A stretch of 16,372 bases of DNA from an uncultured Eubacteriales bacterium (GCA_902462015.1 CABPZV010000026.1:1-16372), one strand, 5' to 3'. Numbered from the stretch's first letter, positions 6,244 to 14,112 are shown. The notes: a model not told the origin generated them from the sequence alone. Program-made: numbers and translations.

Positions 6244-7257
6244 ATGAAAAATAGTATTAACATAGTTATTTTAATTGTTTTCATAATGATTATAATAAAT
6301 TTTACAAGTTGTAGTAATGGCATGCCCACGAATGAAATTCATGTTTCTTCTGATACCCAAAGCAGTGGATCGGTCGCTACTTTTCTTTCCGAGGAATTTA
6401 ACCGGATTGATTTTCAGGATGATTATGGGGTAACAGCTAATAGGATTGAATATGATGAAAGATATGTGTGGATAAAGGCTTTTCTTAATGGAGATGTAGA
6501 AACGTGCGAAAGCATAGCTTGTGTTGAAAGCGGTATGTATAATGAGCTTTCAACAATACGTTTTGGCAAATATGAGGTTGTAGAATCTGAAATTGAAAAT
6601 ATCTATAATCCGGGAACAATGATAAGTTGTTGGGATTTTACTTTTGAAGTGCTTGAAAGCGGATGTGAAGTATTTCCTGCGGGTGTTTATAAATATAGAT
6701 TACGGCAGGGAATTGCCGCATTGGGGATATGGAATAACACAGAAGTGAAAGATTTTGGAGATGACAGCGTATATCTATGTAAACTCATAAATCTTTTATC
6801 GTCCTATTGTTATAAGTTTAATGATTCGTCTGCAATGACGTTGTATCAGAGAAATAGTTATAATTACGCTGTAATTGATATGATATATTTTTTAGAGACA
6901 GATGGATTTAAAAATTCTGACAGAGTTTTAACTGAGTATAAAATAAAGGATTCCGCTTATAAACTCTTTGGAATTGAGAACTTTGCTATACCAGAGAATG
7001 AGGTGCAGCGGGCGGAGGGAGGATGGAAAGTTGCCGGACATGGTGGCTTTATGTCATTTAATGAAATAGACCGAATTGACAATCACGATGGAAAATATGA
7101 AGTATATGTACAGTTTTATGCTGATCCGATGTATATTGTAAAATCTCATTATGTAAAATACACAGTTGTAGAAACTGATACGGAGTATAAATACAGGTTT
7201 GAAAAAGCCGAAATTGTGAATGAAGGAAATTATGAGCCACGTTTTCTTGTTTCTTGA
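6244..7257 (+). CDS. Hypothetical lipoprotein, 337 aa
   Basis: A lipoprotein signal is visible: MKNSINIVILIVFIMIIINF followed by TSC, with the modified cysteine at residue 23. The mature part has no domain I recognise. It is rich in Tyr, Asp, Glu and Asn and has several scattered cysteines (for example VETCESIAC and LLSSYCYKF). The C-terminal region (FNEIDRIDNHDGKYEVYVQF, later VKYTVVETDTEYKYRFEKAE) reads like a beta-rich extracellular domain. The ATG at 6244 is chosen because the signal peptide starts there and GGGGAT lies about 7-9 bases upstream; an in-frame TTG at 6202 would add an unlikely 14 residues. It follows the previous gene by 48 bases, so co-transcription is likely. It lacks the DxDxDG loops of its neighbours. 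Confidence 0.75.
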   Translation: MKNSINIVILIVFIMIIINFTSCSNGMPTNEIHVSSDTQSSGSVATFLSEEFNRIDFQDDYGVTANRIEYDERYVWIKAFLNGDVETCESIACVESGMYNELSTIRFGKYEVVESEIENIYNPGTMISCWDFTFEVLESGCEVFPAGVYKYRLRQGIAALGIWNNTEVKDFGDDSVYLCKLINLLSSYCYKFNDSSAMTLYQRNSYNYAVIDMIYFLETDGFKNSDRVLTEYKIKDSAYKLFGIENFAIPENEVQRAEGGWKVAGHGGFMSFNEIDRIDNHDGKYEVYVQFYADPMYIVKSHYVKYTVVETDTEYKYRFEKAEIVNEGNYEPRFLVS

Positions 7258-7311
7258 TTTATTTTTGTTTTTATAAACTTTAGTAAATTTCATTTGATAG
7301 GAGAAGCACCC

Positions 7312-8310
7312 ATGAAAAGGAAAACTGCATACATATCAATTCTGCTTTCTTGTATAATTCTGTCCTGCACATGTGCCTGTACAACCACGGACGGATATGG
7401 AGAGAATAATGTTACCGATAATCTTAGCAGCAAAGAATCTTTTTTACTCGAAGATTTAGAGGAAAGCGGCTATGAAAAAGTTACAGTCAATGGCCTAAGT
7501 TTTGAAGATATAATAGCTGTTTATTCTGACGATTTTGACTCTGACGGAAGTAAGGAAGCTTTTATATTCACTGGCAATTACACAACGGATATATTGGTGT
7601 CTTCGTTTTCGGCTGAGCTTTGGTTTTACAACGGATCTGAATGTGAAAAAATTTCAGATGAAAAAACATATTTATTCAATGCACAGATTCAATATTTCGG
7701 TGAAACGGAGATACTTATTTTAACCGAACATTATACATCAAGTAACATAACCCGTTTCTGGGGTGTGGAAAACGGCATACCGTATGAGCTTAATATATCG
7801 GGAATGGGAGGAGACTATGAATTGGAATCACTTGGCGTATCATATTCAGAATCTGCAATTAAGAATAAACTTGTGCCTGATGTGACTTTTTCTCTGATAG
7901 ATTCTCAATATGATTCTGCTGAGGCGGGCGGCATTACGTGCGGACATACATATAAAAAGTATTACTTTTTCTGGAGCAGCGTCGAGAAAGAATTTCGTGA
8001 ATACGGCGGGACTGTAATCTCCGAATCACAGCTTTTGAAATGCGACGGTGCATATGATATTGTTGACCGGATAGAAAACAGCGGCGGAGTAATTGGCGAT
8101 ATTTATTACCGCGACTGCGGTATTATAAATATCAATTATTCTAAAGTTATGAATTCTTCTAAGGATGTGAACTACTACTGCATCACATTAAGGCTTAACG
8201 GAAATAAAATTCATTTTGTTTCGAACGGCGATGGTTCTTTTAATGATGCTATGATTAAGGACATTGCTGTATATCCGGATGATATTCCTGATTTTATGAA
8301 AAGTGAATAG
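7312..8310 (+). CDS. Hypothetical lipoprotein with one DxDxDG-type loop, 332 aa
   Basis: MKRKTAYISILLSCIILSC begins a lipoprotein-type leader. Several cysteines follow each other (C19, C21, C23), so the exact modification site is unclear; LSC at 17-19 fits best. One acidic loop, DDFDSDGSKEAFIF (about 73-86), resembles the calcium-loop motif of the upstream pair, but overall similarity to them is not obvious. The rest (FSAELWFYNGSECEKI, YFGETEILILTEHY, ISGMGGDYELESLGV) looks like an extracellular beta-rich protein of unknown function. The ATG at 7312 is preceded by AGGAG (7299-7303) at 8 bases, the best ribosome site in the cluster. It is the last gene of the lipoprotein run and is followed by terminator-like hairpins. 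Confidence 0.75.
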   Translation: MKRKTAYISILLSCIILSCTCACTTTDGYGENNVTDNLSSKESFLLEDLEESGYEKVTVNGLSFEDIIAVYSDDFDSDGSKEAFIFTGNYTTDILVSSFSAELWFYNGSECEKISDEKTYLFNAQIQYFGETEILILTEHYTSSNITRFWGVENGIPYELNISGMGGDYELESLGVSYSESAIKNKLVPDVTFSLIDSQYDSAEAGGITCGHTYKKYYFFWSSVEKEFREYGGTVISESQLLKCDGAYDIVDRIENSGGVIGDIYYRDCGIININYSKVMNSSKDVNYYCITLRLNGNKIHFVSNGDGSFNDAMIKDIAVYPDDIPDFMKSE

Positions 8311-8320
8311 AGCGAAAAAT

Positions 8321-8353
8321 GCATAAATCTGCAAACCGCAGTGTGCTTTTTTT
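8321..8353 (+). terminator. Possible terminator at the end of the lipoprotein cluster
   Basis: An imperfect hairpin (CTGC 8329-8332 with GCAG 8338-8341; GCA 8321-8323 with TGC 8344-8346, separated by an internal loop) is followed directly by seven T residues (8347-8353). It starts 10 bases after the last lipoprotein stop. GAGCG/CGCTC at 8310-8314 and 8356-8360 could form an outer stem. Confidence 0.45.
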
Positions 8354-8442
8354 CACGCTCCGTTTGTGCAGATAGGCACAATGCAAAGATAAGGAATGAA
8401 GTATGACCGAATCACAAATGTAATAGTATATAATAAAACAAA

Positions 8443-8499
8443 AAAATAAACGGTTTGTCTGGATGCTGATGTATTCTGCTTACCGTTTATTTTATTTTT
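8443..8499. terminator. Second hairpin, possible bidirectional terminator
   Basis: A perfect 12-bp stem (AAAATAAACGGT 8443-8454 with ACCGTTTATTTT 8482-8493) encloses a 27-base loop. A tracts lie before it and ATTTTT after it. The long loop and AT-rich stem make it weaker than the one at 640, but position and T-run fit a back-up terminator. Confidence 0.5.
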
Positions 8500-8672
8500 C
8501 ACAGATATAACATATATATATGTTTATAGCAAATTTTAATAGCATATCTTATTATATACGGATTGTACCGTATGAAAACGTATGTGCGGACAGTAAAATT
8601 TTATATTTTTCACGTGCTGAAATTTGTTTATACTGCGGTGGTAATCACGTAGTTTTTACTACAAGAAAAAAC

Positions 8673-8701
8673 TTGACAAAGAATAATATGTATTGTATAA
8701 T
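8673..8701 (+). promoter_or_regulatory. Consensus sigma-A promoter of the acyl-CoA synthetase gene
   Basis: TTGACA (8673-8678), a 17-base spacer and TATAAT (8696-8701), both exact consensus. The predicted start of transcription is near 8708, about 175 bases before the preferred start codon at 8884. Confidence 0.8.
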
Positions 8702-8883
8702 TACTGATAATTAAAAAGTAAAATGGAGTCTTATAGGATTGTACATGCTTGACGGTGCACGCCTATTTTTATGCCTTTACCGGAGGATCTGCGGCAGATC
8801 TGCAGCGTAAAACGGTAAATTCAGACGTGAAACTTTTTGCGTTAAGAAAGGTGCCTTTGCTTTGCAGAGGTATGGTGGTTTTA

Positions 8884-10602
8884 ATGTTTAATTCAGAGCA
8901 GAAACGTTCGGAGCACATTAAAAAGATTGTTACTGACTTGCGAAATTTGGTTGAAACCAGTGCTGAATACTACGGTGACAAGGTTTTGTATCAGTACAAA
9001 AGATATAAGGAAGAGTACAAGTTTACATATAATGATAACAAGGAGATGCTTTACTGCGTCGGGACGGCATTTTCCGAGCTTGGACTTATGGGGGAGACGG
9101 TTAGCGTCATCGGCGACAGCTGTCCCGAATATATGACGGTTTATATATCCGCTGTTACCGGCGGAGGAGTAATTGTTCCCCTCGACAAAGATCTTGCTGA
9201 TGATGAAATCGTAAATTTTTTGAATCTCAGCGATGCGAAGGCAGTATTCTATACGGAGTCTTTCAATAACCGTCTTGCAGCGTATTCTGACCGTCTTCCC
9301 CAGATAAAGTATTTTGTTCCTATAGCAGAAAAAACGGAAACGAGTGAATGCGATAAAATCCTTCGCTACAGTAAGATGGTTGAGATCGGAAAGAAGGCGC
9401 TGCAGGAGGGAAACCGCGGATACCTTGATTTTGACTGCAGAAAAGACATGAATAAGATGAGCGCGCTCCTTTTCACATCAGGAACTACGGGTACCAGCAA
9501 GGGCGTCATGCTGACGCATGCAAATCTTATTGCAGCCACAAATGCATCATGTCAGGATACAGTTTTTACTGAGGTTAATACCTTTGTTGATGTGCTTCCG
9601 ATGCATCACAGCTATGAGCTTACATGCAGTCATCTTGCCGCTTCCAATCTCGGCGCTACTACATACATTAACGACAGTCTGAAAAATACAATGCGATCTA
9701 TAATGGATTTTAAGCCGGATTCGCTTATAGTGGTACCCCTGTATGTTGAAACGATCCATAAAAAAATATGGTCGGAGATAGATAAGAAGGGCATGCATTC
9801 GAAGGTTAAAGCTCTGATGACGGTGTCAAACGGACTTTTGAAAATCGGAATTGATGTCAGACGTGTGCTGTTTTCTGAGATTATTAACGGTCTCGGGGGA
9901 AATCTGCGTTATATAATCTGCGGCGGCGCTCCGCTTTCACCGCGTCTTGTATGGGATTTCAAATCCTTTGGTATTGAAATCTGTGAGGGCTACGGTATCA
10001 CGGAATGTTCTCCACTTGTTGCTGTAAACAGGCATGATAAGGTTCGCTACCGCTCTGTAGGCCAGGCAGTAGAAGACTGCGAGGTGCGTATTGATAAGTC
10101 ATCCGGAGAGGATACCGGAGAAATTCAGGTGCGCGGAAAAAATGTCATGCTGGGATATTACAAAGATGAAGAATCAACCAAAGAGGTGTTTACCGAAGAC
10201 GGGTGGTTCCGTACCGGTGATATCGGTTATATGGACGACGACGGATATATATATATTACCGGCAGAAAAAAGAATATTATAATTTTATCTAACGGAAAAA
10301 ATATATTTCCTGAGGAAATTGAGGAGCATCTTTTGTCATGCCCGTATGTTGGGGAATGTGTTGTCGTTGGCAGGAAAAAATCTGCCGGGGAGCCTGTAAT
10401 TACCGCGCTGATTTATCCTGATCCCGATAACGAACAGCTTAAAAATAAGAGTGATGAGGAAATTATGAAGCTGCTGAAAGCTTCTGTAAATGATATTAAC
10501 CGTACTTTGCCGGTTTACAAGCAGGTTCGCGATATAGAGCTTCGTCATGAGGAGTTTGAAAAGACTACGACGCGTAAAATAAAGCGTTTCACGGTTAAAT
10601 AG
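8884..10602 (+). CDS. AMP-forming long-chain acyl-CoA (or acyl-ACP) synthetase
   Basis: A member of the adenylate-forming superfamily, 572 residues from the chosen start. It activates a carboxylic acid with ATP and passes the acyl group to a thiol. Visible motifs in order: phosphate-binding loop FTSGTTGTSKG (about 197-207), GYGITECSP (369-377), WFRTGDIGYMDDDG (from about 442), GRKKNIIILSNGKNIFPEEI, and the C-terminal lysine motif TTTRKIKR with K565 as likely catalytic lysine. Motifs and length fit the long-chain fatty acid group; the exact substrate is not readable. The ATG at 8884 (MFNSEQKR) is preferred since similarity begins there; ATG 8872 or TTG 8749 cannot be excluded, and the ribosome site is poor for all three. 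A free acyl carrier protein gene lies 120 bases downstream, so loading an ACP rather than CoA is an alternative. Confidence 0.9.
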   Translation: MFNSEQKRSEHIKKIVTDLRNLVETSAEYYGDKVLYQYKRYKEEYKFTYNDNKEMLYCVGTAFSELGLMGETVSVIGDSCPEYMTVYISAVTGGGVIVPLDKDLADDEIVNFLNLSDAKAVFYTESFNNRLAAYSDRLPQIKYFVPIAEKTETSECDKILRYSKMVEIGKKALQEGNRGYLDFDCRKDMNKMSALLFTSGTTGTSKGVMLTHANLIAATNASCQDTVFTEVNTFVDVLPMHHSYELTCSHLAASNLGATTYINDSLKNTMRSIMDFKPDSLIVVPLYVETIHKKIWSEIDKKGMHSKVKALMTVSNGLLKIGIDVRRVLFSEIINGLGGNLRYIICGGAPLSPRLVWDFKSFGIEICEGYGITECSPLVAVNRHDKVRYRSVGQAVEDCEVRIDKSSGEDTGEIQVRGKNVMLGYYKDEESTKEVFTEDGWFRTGDIGYMDDDGYIYITGRKKNIIILSNGKNIFPEEIEEHLLSCPYVGECVVVGRKKSAGEPVITALIYPDPDNEQLKNKSDEEIMKLLKASVNDINRTLPVYKQVRDIELRHEEFEKTTTRKIKRFTVK

Positions 10603-10722
10603 AAGATATTCTTAAAACGTTGGGACATTATACATTTTTGGTTACTTATGAGCTGTGCACAGGCAATGCGATAATTTTTGTGGAATATTTGGGCCGTCTT
10701 TTGGCGGTATGGGGGAATTATT

Positions 10723-10950
10723 ATGTTTGATAAAATAAAAGCTATTCTTGCGGACGAACTTCAGATTAACGGAGATATTACCGAGCAGTCAGAGCTTGCT
10801 GAACTTGGAATTAATTCTCTTGAGCTTGCTGATCTTGTAATGAGATGTGAAAATGATTTTGGAATCGAGATAAAGGATGAGGATATCCGAACGTTTATCA
10901 CAGTTGGAGATCTTGTAGATTACGTTGACGGATTGACTTCAAACGGCTGA
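10723..10950 (+). CDS. Acyl carrier protein, 75 aa
   Basis: A short acidic helical protein with the phosphopantetheine attachment site LGINSLELADL; serine 32 carries the prosthetic group. The usual DSL triplet is NSL here, a change often seen in specialised carrier proteins rather than the main fatty-acid ACP. The surrounding residues (CENDFGIEIKDEDI and TVGDLVDYV) match the ACP fold. ATG 10723 is secure, with GGGGGA (10711-10716) 6 bases upstream. The gene directly follows the acyl-CoA synthetase-like gene in the same orientation without a visible terminator, so the two probably work together, with the ligase loading an acyl chain on this carrier. It is not flanked by fab genes, so it may be a dedicated carrier rather than the main AcpP. 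Confidence 0.92.
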   Translation: MFDKIKAILADELQINGDITEQSELAELGINSLELADLVMRCENDFGIEIKDEDIRTFITVGDLVDYVDGLTSNG

Positions 10951-10993
10951 AGTCTCTCTGTACACTGATTTTTAAGATGAGATTTCATGCGAC

Positions 10994-11641
10994 ATGAAAA
11001 TTCTTTTTATAGTACTGTCATTTTTCGCAGCTGTATTATTGATTGCTTTGTCAGTCAGACTTGTTTTCTGTATACGCAGATGCAGAAAAACAAAAATGCT
11101 TCTTTCCGGCGACAGAGGCAGGGACGGTTTTTTATACGCACTGTATTCGTTGGCGCTTGGAGGAAAATGCTATGTTTTGAAGGACATATATGTTCGCTGC
11201 GAAAATAATCGGGATGCCGTAATTCTGTGTGTTCCTTTGTTGCTTATAGGAAGCGGCGGAATACTTATTGCAGAAGAAAAACATATGTGCGGATTTATTG
11301 AAGACCCAATGCGCGGAGACTGGCGCCAGTTTCACGGAAACAGGATTGTTCAGTTTAATAATCCGCTCGAAGTGAATTCAAAGCGCATAAAAGCTTTGGA
11401 AAGACTGATAAAAAGCCGTGGCTTTAAAGTTCCAATGAAAGGGATTGTTGTATTTACTCAAAATAATGTAAGGCTGAAAAATCGTTTGAGCCAGATTTAT
11501 TCGGCCGAATCTTCAATTAAATGTATACGCAGCTTTATGGATAATAAGTACCTGACTGCCGGGGAGATGAAATCTCTTTGTTCTTTTATTCGCAGGCAGT
11601 CACTGAAAATTTCGAATGGAAATAATACAGAAATTGTTTAA
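10994..11641 (+). CDS. Membrane-anchored NERD-domain protein, 215 aa
   Basis: The N-terminus (MKILFIVLSFFAAVLLIALS, to about residue 27) is one membrane segment followed by a basic patch (CIRRCRKTK). The rest resembles a NERD (nuclease-related) domain: the core beta strands around YVLKDIYVRCENNRDAVILC and GSGGILIAEEKHMCGFIED, then WRQFHGNRIVQFNNPLEVN and IVVFTQNNVRLKN. In this family a conserved lysine in the E-x-K-type core is expected; EEKH is the likely equivalent. The function of bacterial NERD proteins is largely unknown; nucleic-acid processing is proposed from distant similarity to nuclease folds. The start at ATG 10994 has only a weak ribosome site. It lies 43 bases after the ACP gene in the same direction, so it may share that transcript. 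Family assignment is by motif, not search. Confidence 0.65.
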   Translation: MKILFIVLSFFAAVLLIALSVRLVFCIRRCRKTKMLLSGDRGRDGFLYALYSLALGGKCYVLKDIYVRCENNRDAVILCVPLLLIGSGGILIAEEKHMCGFIEDPMRGDWRQFHGNRIVQFNNPLEVNSKRIKALERLIKSRGFKVPMKGIVVFTQNNVRLKNRLSQIYSAESSIKCIRSFMDNKYLTAGEMKSLCSFIRRQSLKISNGNNTEIV

Positions 11642-11647
11642 AAGCTA

Positions 11648-11676
11648 TTGCAATCTGCAATAATATGTGATATAAT
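11648..11676 (+). promoter_or_regulatory. Promoter of rpmE with overlapping inverted repeat
   Basis: TTGCAA (11648-11653), a 17-base spacer and TATAAT (11671-11676) form a good vegetative promoter. A perfect inverted repeat TATTGCA-ATC-TGCAATA (11646-11662) covers the -35 box, which would suit a repressor site, or could be the remains of a terminator for the upstream gene. Confidence 0.65.
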
Positions 11677-11689
11677 AAAATGTATTTTG

Positions 11690-11709
11690 GCGTGTCTGTG
11701 CAGACGCGT
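11690..11709 (+). promoter_or_regulatory. Hairpin in the rpmE leader, candidate L31 autoregulatory element
   Basis: An eight-pair stem with two wobble pairs (11690-11697 with 11702-11709) and a GTGC loop lies in the leader between the rpmE promoter and its start. Leader structures of L31 genes that bind the protein are described in Firmicutes; whether this one belongs to that class cannot be judged by eye. Confidence 0.35.
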
Positions 11710-11747
11710 TATTTATATCAATTGAATTGAATGTGAGGTGTGAGGAC

Positions 11748-11954
11748 GTGAAGAAAGGTATCCATCCGGAGTATAAGGACGCGGTTATCAAATGCGCTTG
11801 CGGTGCTGAAGTTAAAACAAAAAGTACTGCTGGAGACATGCATGTTGATATATGTTCTAAATGCCATCCGTTTTTTACGGGTAAGCAGAAATTCGTCGAT
11901 GCCGGCGGTCGTCTCGACAAATTCAAGAAGCGTCTTGAAGCAGCCGGTAAATAA
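11748..11954 (+). CDS. rpmE: 50S ribosomal protein L31, zinc-binding type
   Basis: The 68-residue protein begins MKKGIHPEYKDAVIKCACGA, the standard L31 start, and has the four zinc-ligand cysteines (C16, C18, C36, C39) in CAC and CSKC. It ends GRLDKFKKRLEAAGK. It is a component of the large ribosomal subunit that bridges to the small subunit. This is the C+ (zinc) form, which in many bacteria is replaced by a cysteine-free paralogue under zinc shortage. The GTG at 11748 is chosen since it matches the family start and GAGG (11735-11738) lies 9 bases upstream; the in-frame TTG at 11727 would add seven residues absent in relatives. It has its own promoter and leader hairpin. Confidence 0.97.
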   Translation: MKKGIHPEYKDAVIKCACGAEVKTKSTAGDMHVDICSKCHPFFTGKQKFVDAGGRLDKFKKRLEAAGK

Positions 11955-12052
11955 AGGAAACAGGCATGTAATAAGGGCAGCTGCCTGATTTATGCGGAAT
12001 TCATTTCTCACCATAAAATAAAGTCAGACTGCAAATGTACTAACAAACAGAC

Positions 12053-12100
12053 GAGCGGATTTCGTACAGCATGTGATTGTGCGTTTCCGCTCTTTGTTTT
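12053..12100 (+). terminator. Intrinsic terminator after rpmE
   Basis: A 7-bp outer stem (GAGCGGA 12053-12059 with TCCGCTC 12086-12092) and an inner 6-bp stem (CGTACA with TGTGCG) are followed by TTTGTTTT (12093-12100). It ends 29 bases before the hflX start, so either hflX has a promoter overlapping it (TTGTGC, 17 bases, TATATA is a weak candidate) or it depends on read-through. Confidence 0.65.
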
Positions 12101-12129
12101 ATATAAGACAGAAAGGCAGGGAGAAAAGG

Positions 12130-13425
12130 ATGTACGGAAATGATGTTAAAGATATTTTTGAAAAGCCGGAGGGGGAGAACATATATGCCGTGCTGGTTGG
12201 TATTGACGACGGAAGCGGTGATACCGAATCTTTGCTTGATGAGCTTGAGCGGCTGCTGGAAACCTCCGGCGGTGTTGTTTATGCAAGATTAGTACAGCCG
12301 CGTGAAAAACCGGATCCGCGTACTTATATCGGAAGCGGAAAGGTCGGAGAGCTGAAAGAACTTTGCGCTGCCGGAGAGGTATCTCTTGTAGTTTTTGATT
12401 CCGAACTCTCGCCTGCTCAGATTAAAAACCTTGAAGATGATCTTGGAGGCGATGTAACGGTAATTGACCGGAGCATGCTGATTCTTGATATTTTCGCGCT
12501 TCATGCATTGACAGACGAAGGAAAACTGCAGGTAGAGCTGGCTCAGCTGCAGTATTCTGCTCCGAGACTGAGCGGAAAAGGCGTCTCGCTTTCAAGGCAG
12601 GGAGGCGGGAATATTGCTATGCGAGGGCCGGGGGAGACTAAGCTTGAAACCGACAAGCGCAGAATACGCCGGCGCATTTCATCTCTTCAGGCACAGCTTT
12701 CCGAACTTGAAAATGAGCGGAATATCCGCCGGGGACAGCGGAAAAGATCCGGTATTTTTACTATTGCAATAGCAGGTTATACAAATGCCGGAAAATCCAC
12801 TTTACTGAATTATCTAACAGACGCCGGAATTCTTGCGGAGGACAAGCTGTTTGCGACGTTAGATCCAACAACGAGAAAGTATGAGCTTCCGGACGGCACA
12901 AATATCCTTCTTACAGATACGGTCGGCTTTATCCGGCGTCTGCCTCATCATCTGATAAAAGCCTTTTATTCGACGCTTGAGGAAATTACTATTGCGGATG
13001 CGGTCCTTGCCGTTGCTGATATTTCCGATTCCGAATGTCCGGAGCAGCTCAGCGTAACAAAAAAGATGCTCTCTGACCTTGGTGCTGACAAGAAGCCTGT
13101 AATTTATGTATTTAATAAAGCGGATGTAATCGGAGACAGTCTGCTCCTGTCGGGATGCGGAATCAATTCTGATGATGCCGTATATATATCTGCACGTACC
13201 GGAGCGGGGATAGATAAGCTTATTCAGCGTATATCTGAAATTGTCTTATCGGGAAGAACAAGAGAAACATTTTTTATACCAAATACGGAGCTTGGAGTGC
13301 TGTCTGCCCTTTACAGCTGCGCATCGGTCGAGGCGGTTGATTACGGAACTGACGGTGCCGCTGTTACCGCGGTGGTTGATGCCAAGACAAAAGGACAGTA
13401 CGCTGAATATCTCATAAATAACTGA
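12130..13425 (+). CDS. hflX: Ribosome-associated GTPase HflX
   Basis: A 431-residue Obg/HflX-superfamily GTPase that binds 50S subunits and splits or rescues stalled ribosomes, notably after stress. The N-terminal HflX domain shows RTYIGSGKVGEL (64-75) and VVFDSELSPAQIKNLE. The middle has the conserved glycine-rich and coiled region (SRQGGGNIAMRGPGETKLE, then a basic helix). The G domain has GYTNAGKS (216-223, G1), DTVGF (263-267, G3), NKAD (329-332, G4) and SAR (354-356, G5). The start at ATG 12130 has AGGGAG (12118-12123) 6 bases upstream; a longer frame from GTG 12073 runs through the terminator hairpin and is rejected. The next gene's GTGAGG ribosome site directly abuts the stop, so the two are surely co-transcribed. 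Confidence 0.97.
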   Translation: MYGNDVKDIFEKPEGENIYAVLVGIDDGSGDTESLLDELERLLETSGGVVYARLVQPREKPDPRTYIGSGKVGELKELCAAGEVSLVVFDSELSPAQIKNLEDDLGGDVTVIDRSMLILDIFALHALTDEGKLQVELAQLQYSAPRLSGKGVSLSRQGGGNIAMRGPGETKLETDKRRIRRRISSLQAQLSELENERNIRRGQRKRSGIFTIAIAGYTNAGKSTLLNYLTDAGILAEDKLFATLDPTTRKYELPDGTNILLTDTVGFIRRLPHHLIKAFYSTLEEITIADAVLAVADISDSECPEQLSVTKKMLSDLGADKKPVIYVFNKADVIGDSLLLSGCGINSDDAVYISARTGAGIDKLIQRISEIVLSGRTRETFFIPNTELGVLSALYSCASVEAVDYGTDGAAVTAVVDAKTKGQYAEYLINN

Positions 13426-13440
13426 GTGAGGATTCCGCTT

Positions 13441-14112
13441 ATGTCAGTAAAAAAAAGAAATGTCGCTTTTGGTGAGTTCGAGGACAATCCTATATCAAAG
13501 GAATATATCACTCTGGGAAGAAGGGGAAAAGCCGAATATTCGGAACGAAAATCGGTTTTTATTGCTTATGCAGCTCCTGTTAAAACGTCATCAGAAGCGT
13601 GTGATTTTGTAAAAAAAATAAAGGCGGAGTACAGCGCTGCAAGACATACGGCTTATGCATATTTGATTTCATCGGAAAATGCCACGCGTTATTCGGATGA
13701 CGGAGAGCCTCAGGGGACAGCCGGGATTCCGATACTCGGAGTAATTCAAAAAGGCGGTTTTACAGACGCCGTTGTCACGGTTACAAGGTATTTTGGAGGA
13801 ATTCTGCTCGGCGCTCCCGGACTTTTGAGAGCATATACTACAGCTGCATCTGAGGCGGTAAAACAGGCCGGAATTGTCAGATATGCAAGCTTTACTGAGT
13901 TTTATGTAAGCTGCAGTTATTCTGATTATCAGAAGATAGCAAGCGAGCTTCCCCGTCTCGGAATACGGGAGGACAATACTGTTTTTGAAGATTCTGTCCG
14001 TCTTTCTCTTGCCGTCAGGACGGACGGTTATGAGGCTGCGAAAGATAAAATAAACGATATAACTTCCGGGAGGGCTGAAATTGAGAAAGCCGGGACACGC
14101 TTTGACTGTTAG
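13441..14112 (+). CDS. YigZ/IMPACT-family protein
   Basis: A 223-residue protein of the UPF0029/IMPACT family (YigZ in E. coli, YvyE in B. subtilis). The signature SDDGEPQGTAGIPIL (85-99) is complete, followed by VVTVTRYFGGILLGAPGLLRAY, and the C-terminal ferredoxin-like domain (FTEFYVSCSYSDYQKI onward) is present. The biochemical role in bacteria is not settled; the eukaryotic relative IMPACT regulates the kinase GCN2 in translation control, and a link to ribosomes or nucleic acid binding is suggested from structure. The ATG at 13441 is preferred over GTG 13426 because GTGAGG (13426-13431) then acts as ribosome site at 9 bases. It follows hflX by 15 bases and forms an operon with it. Confidence 0.93.
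   Translation: MSVKKRNVAFGEFEDNPISKEYITLGRRGKAEYSERKSVFIAYAAPVKTSSEACDFVKKIKAEYSAARHTAYAYLISSENATRYSDDGEPQGTAGIPILGVIQKGGFTDAVVTVTRYFGGILLGAPGLLRAYTTAASEAVKQAGIVRYASFTEFYVSCSYSDYQKIASELPRLGIREDNTVFEDSVRLSLAVRTDGYEAAKDKINDITSGRAEIEKAGTRFDC

Larger units (their letters stand above)
8311..8883. other. Intergenic region and long leader before the acyl-CoA synthetase gene
   Basis: It holds the two terminator-like hairpins, the promoter at 8673-8701 and an approximately 175-base leader. Inside the leader, ATG 8745 opens a 21-codon frame (MLDGARLFLCLYRRICGRSA...) ending at TAA 8810, with AGGA 7 bases upstream; a leader peptide is possible but unproven. A 15-base inverted repeat (GATCTGC-G-GCAGATC) lies near its end. 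Confidence 0.5.

Noticed and set aside
8520..8714. A 64-codon frame upstream of the acyl-CoA synthetase
   Set aside because: It contains the consensus promoter of the next gene, lacks a ribosome site and has random-looking composition.
12073..12129. Upstream GTG start for hflX
   Set aside because: It would translate through the terminator hairpin and adds residues not found in the family; ATG 12130 has a good ribosome site.
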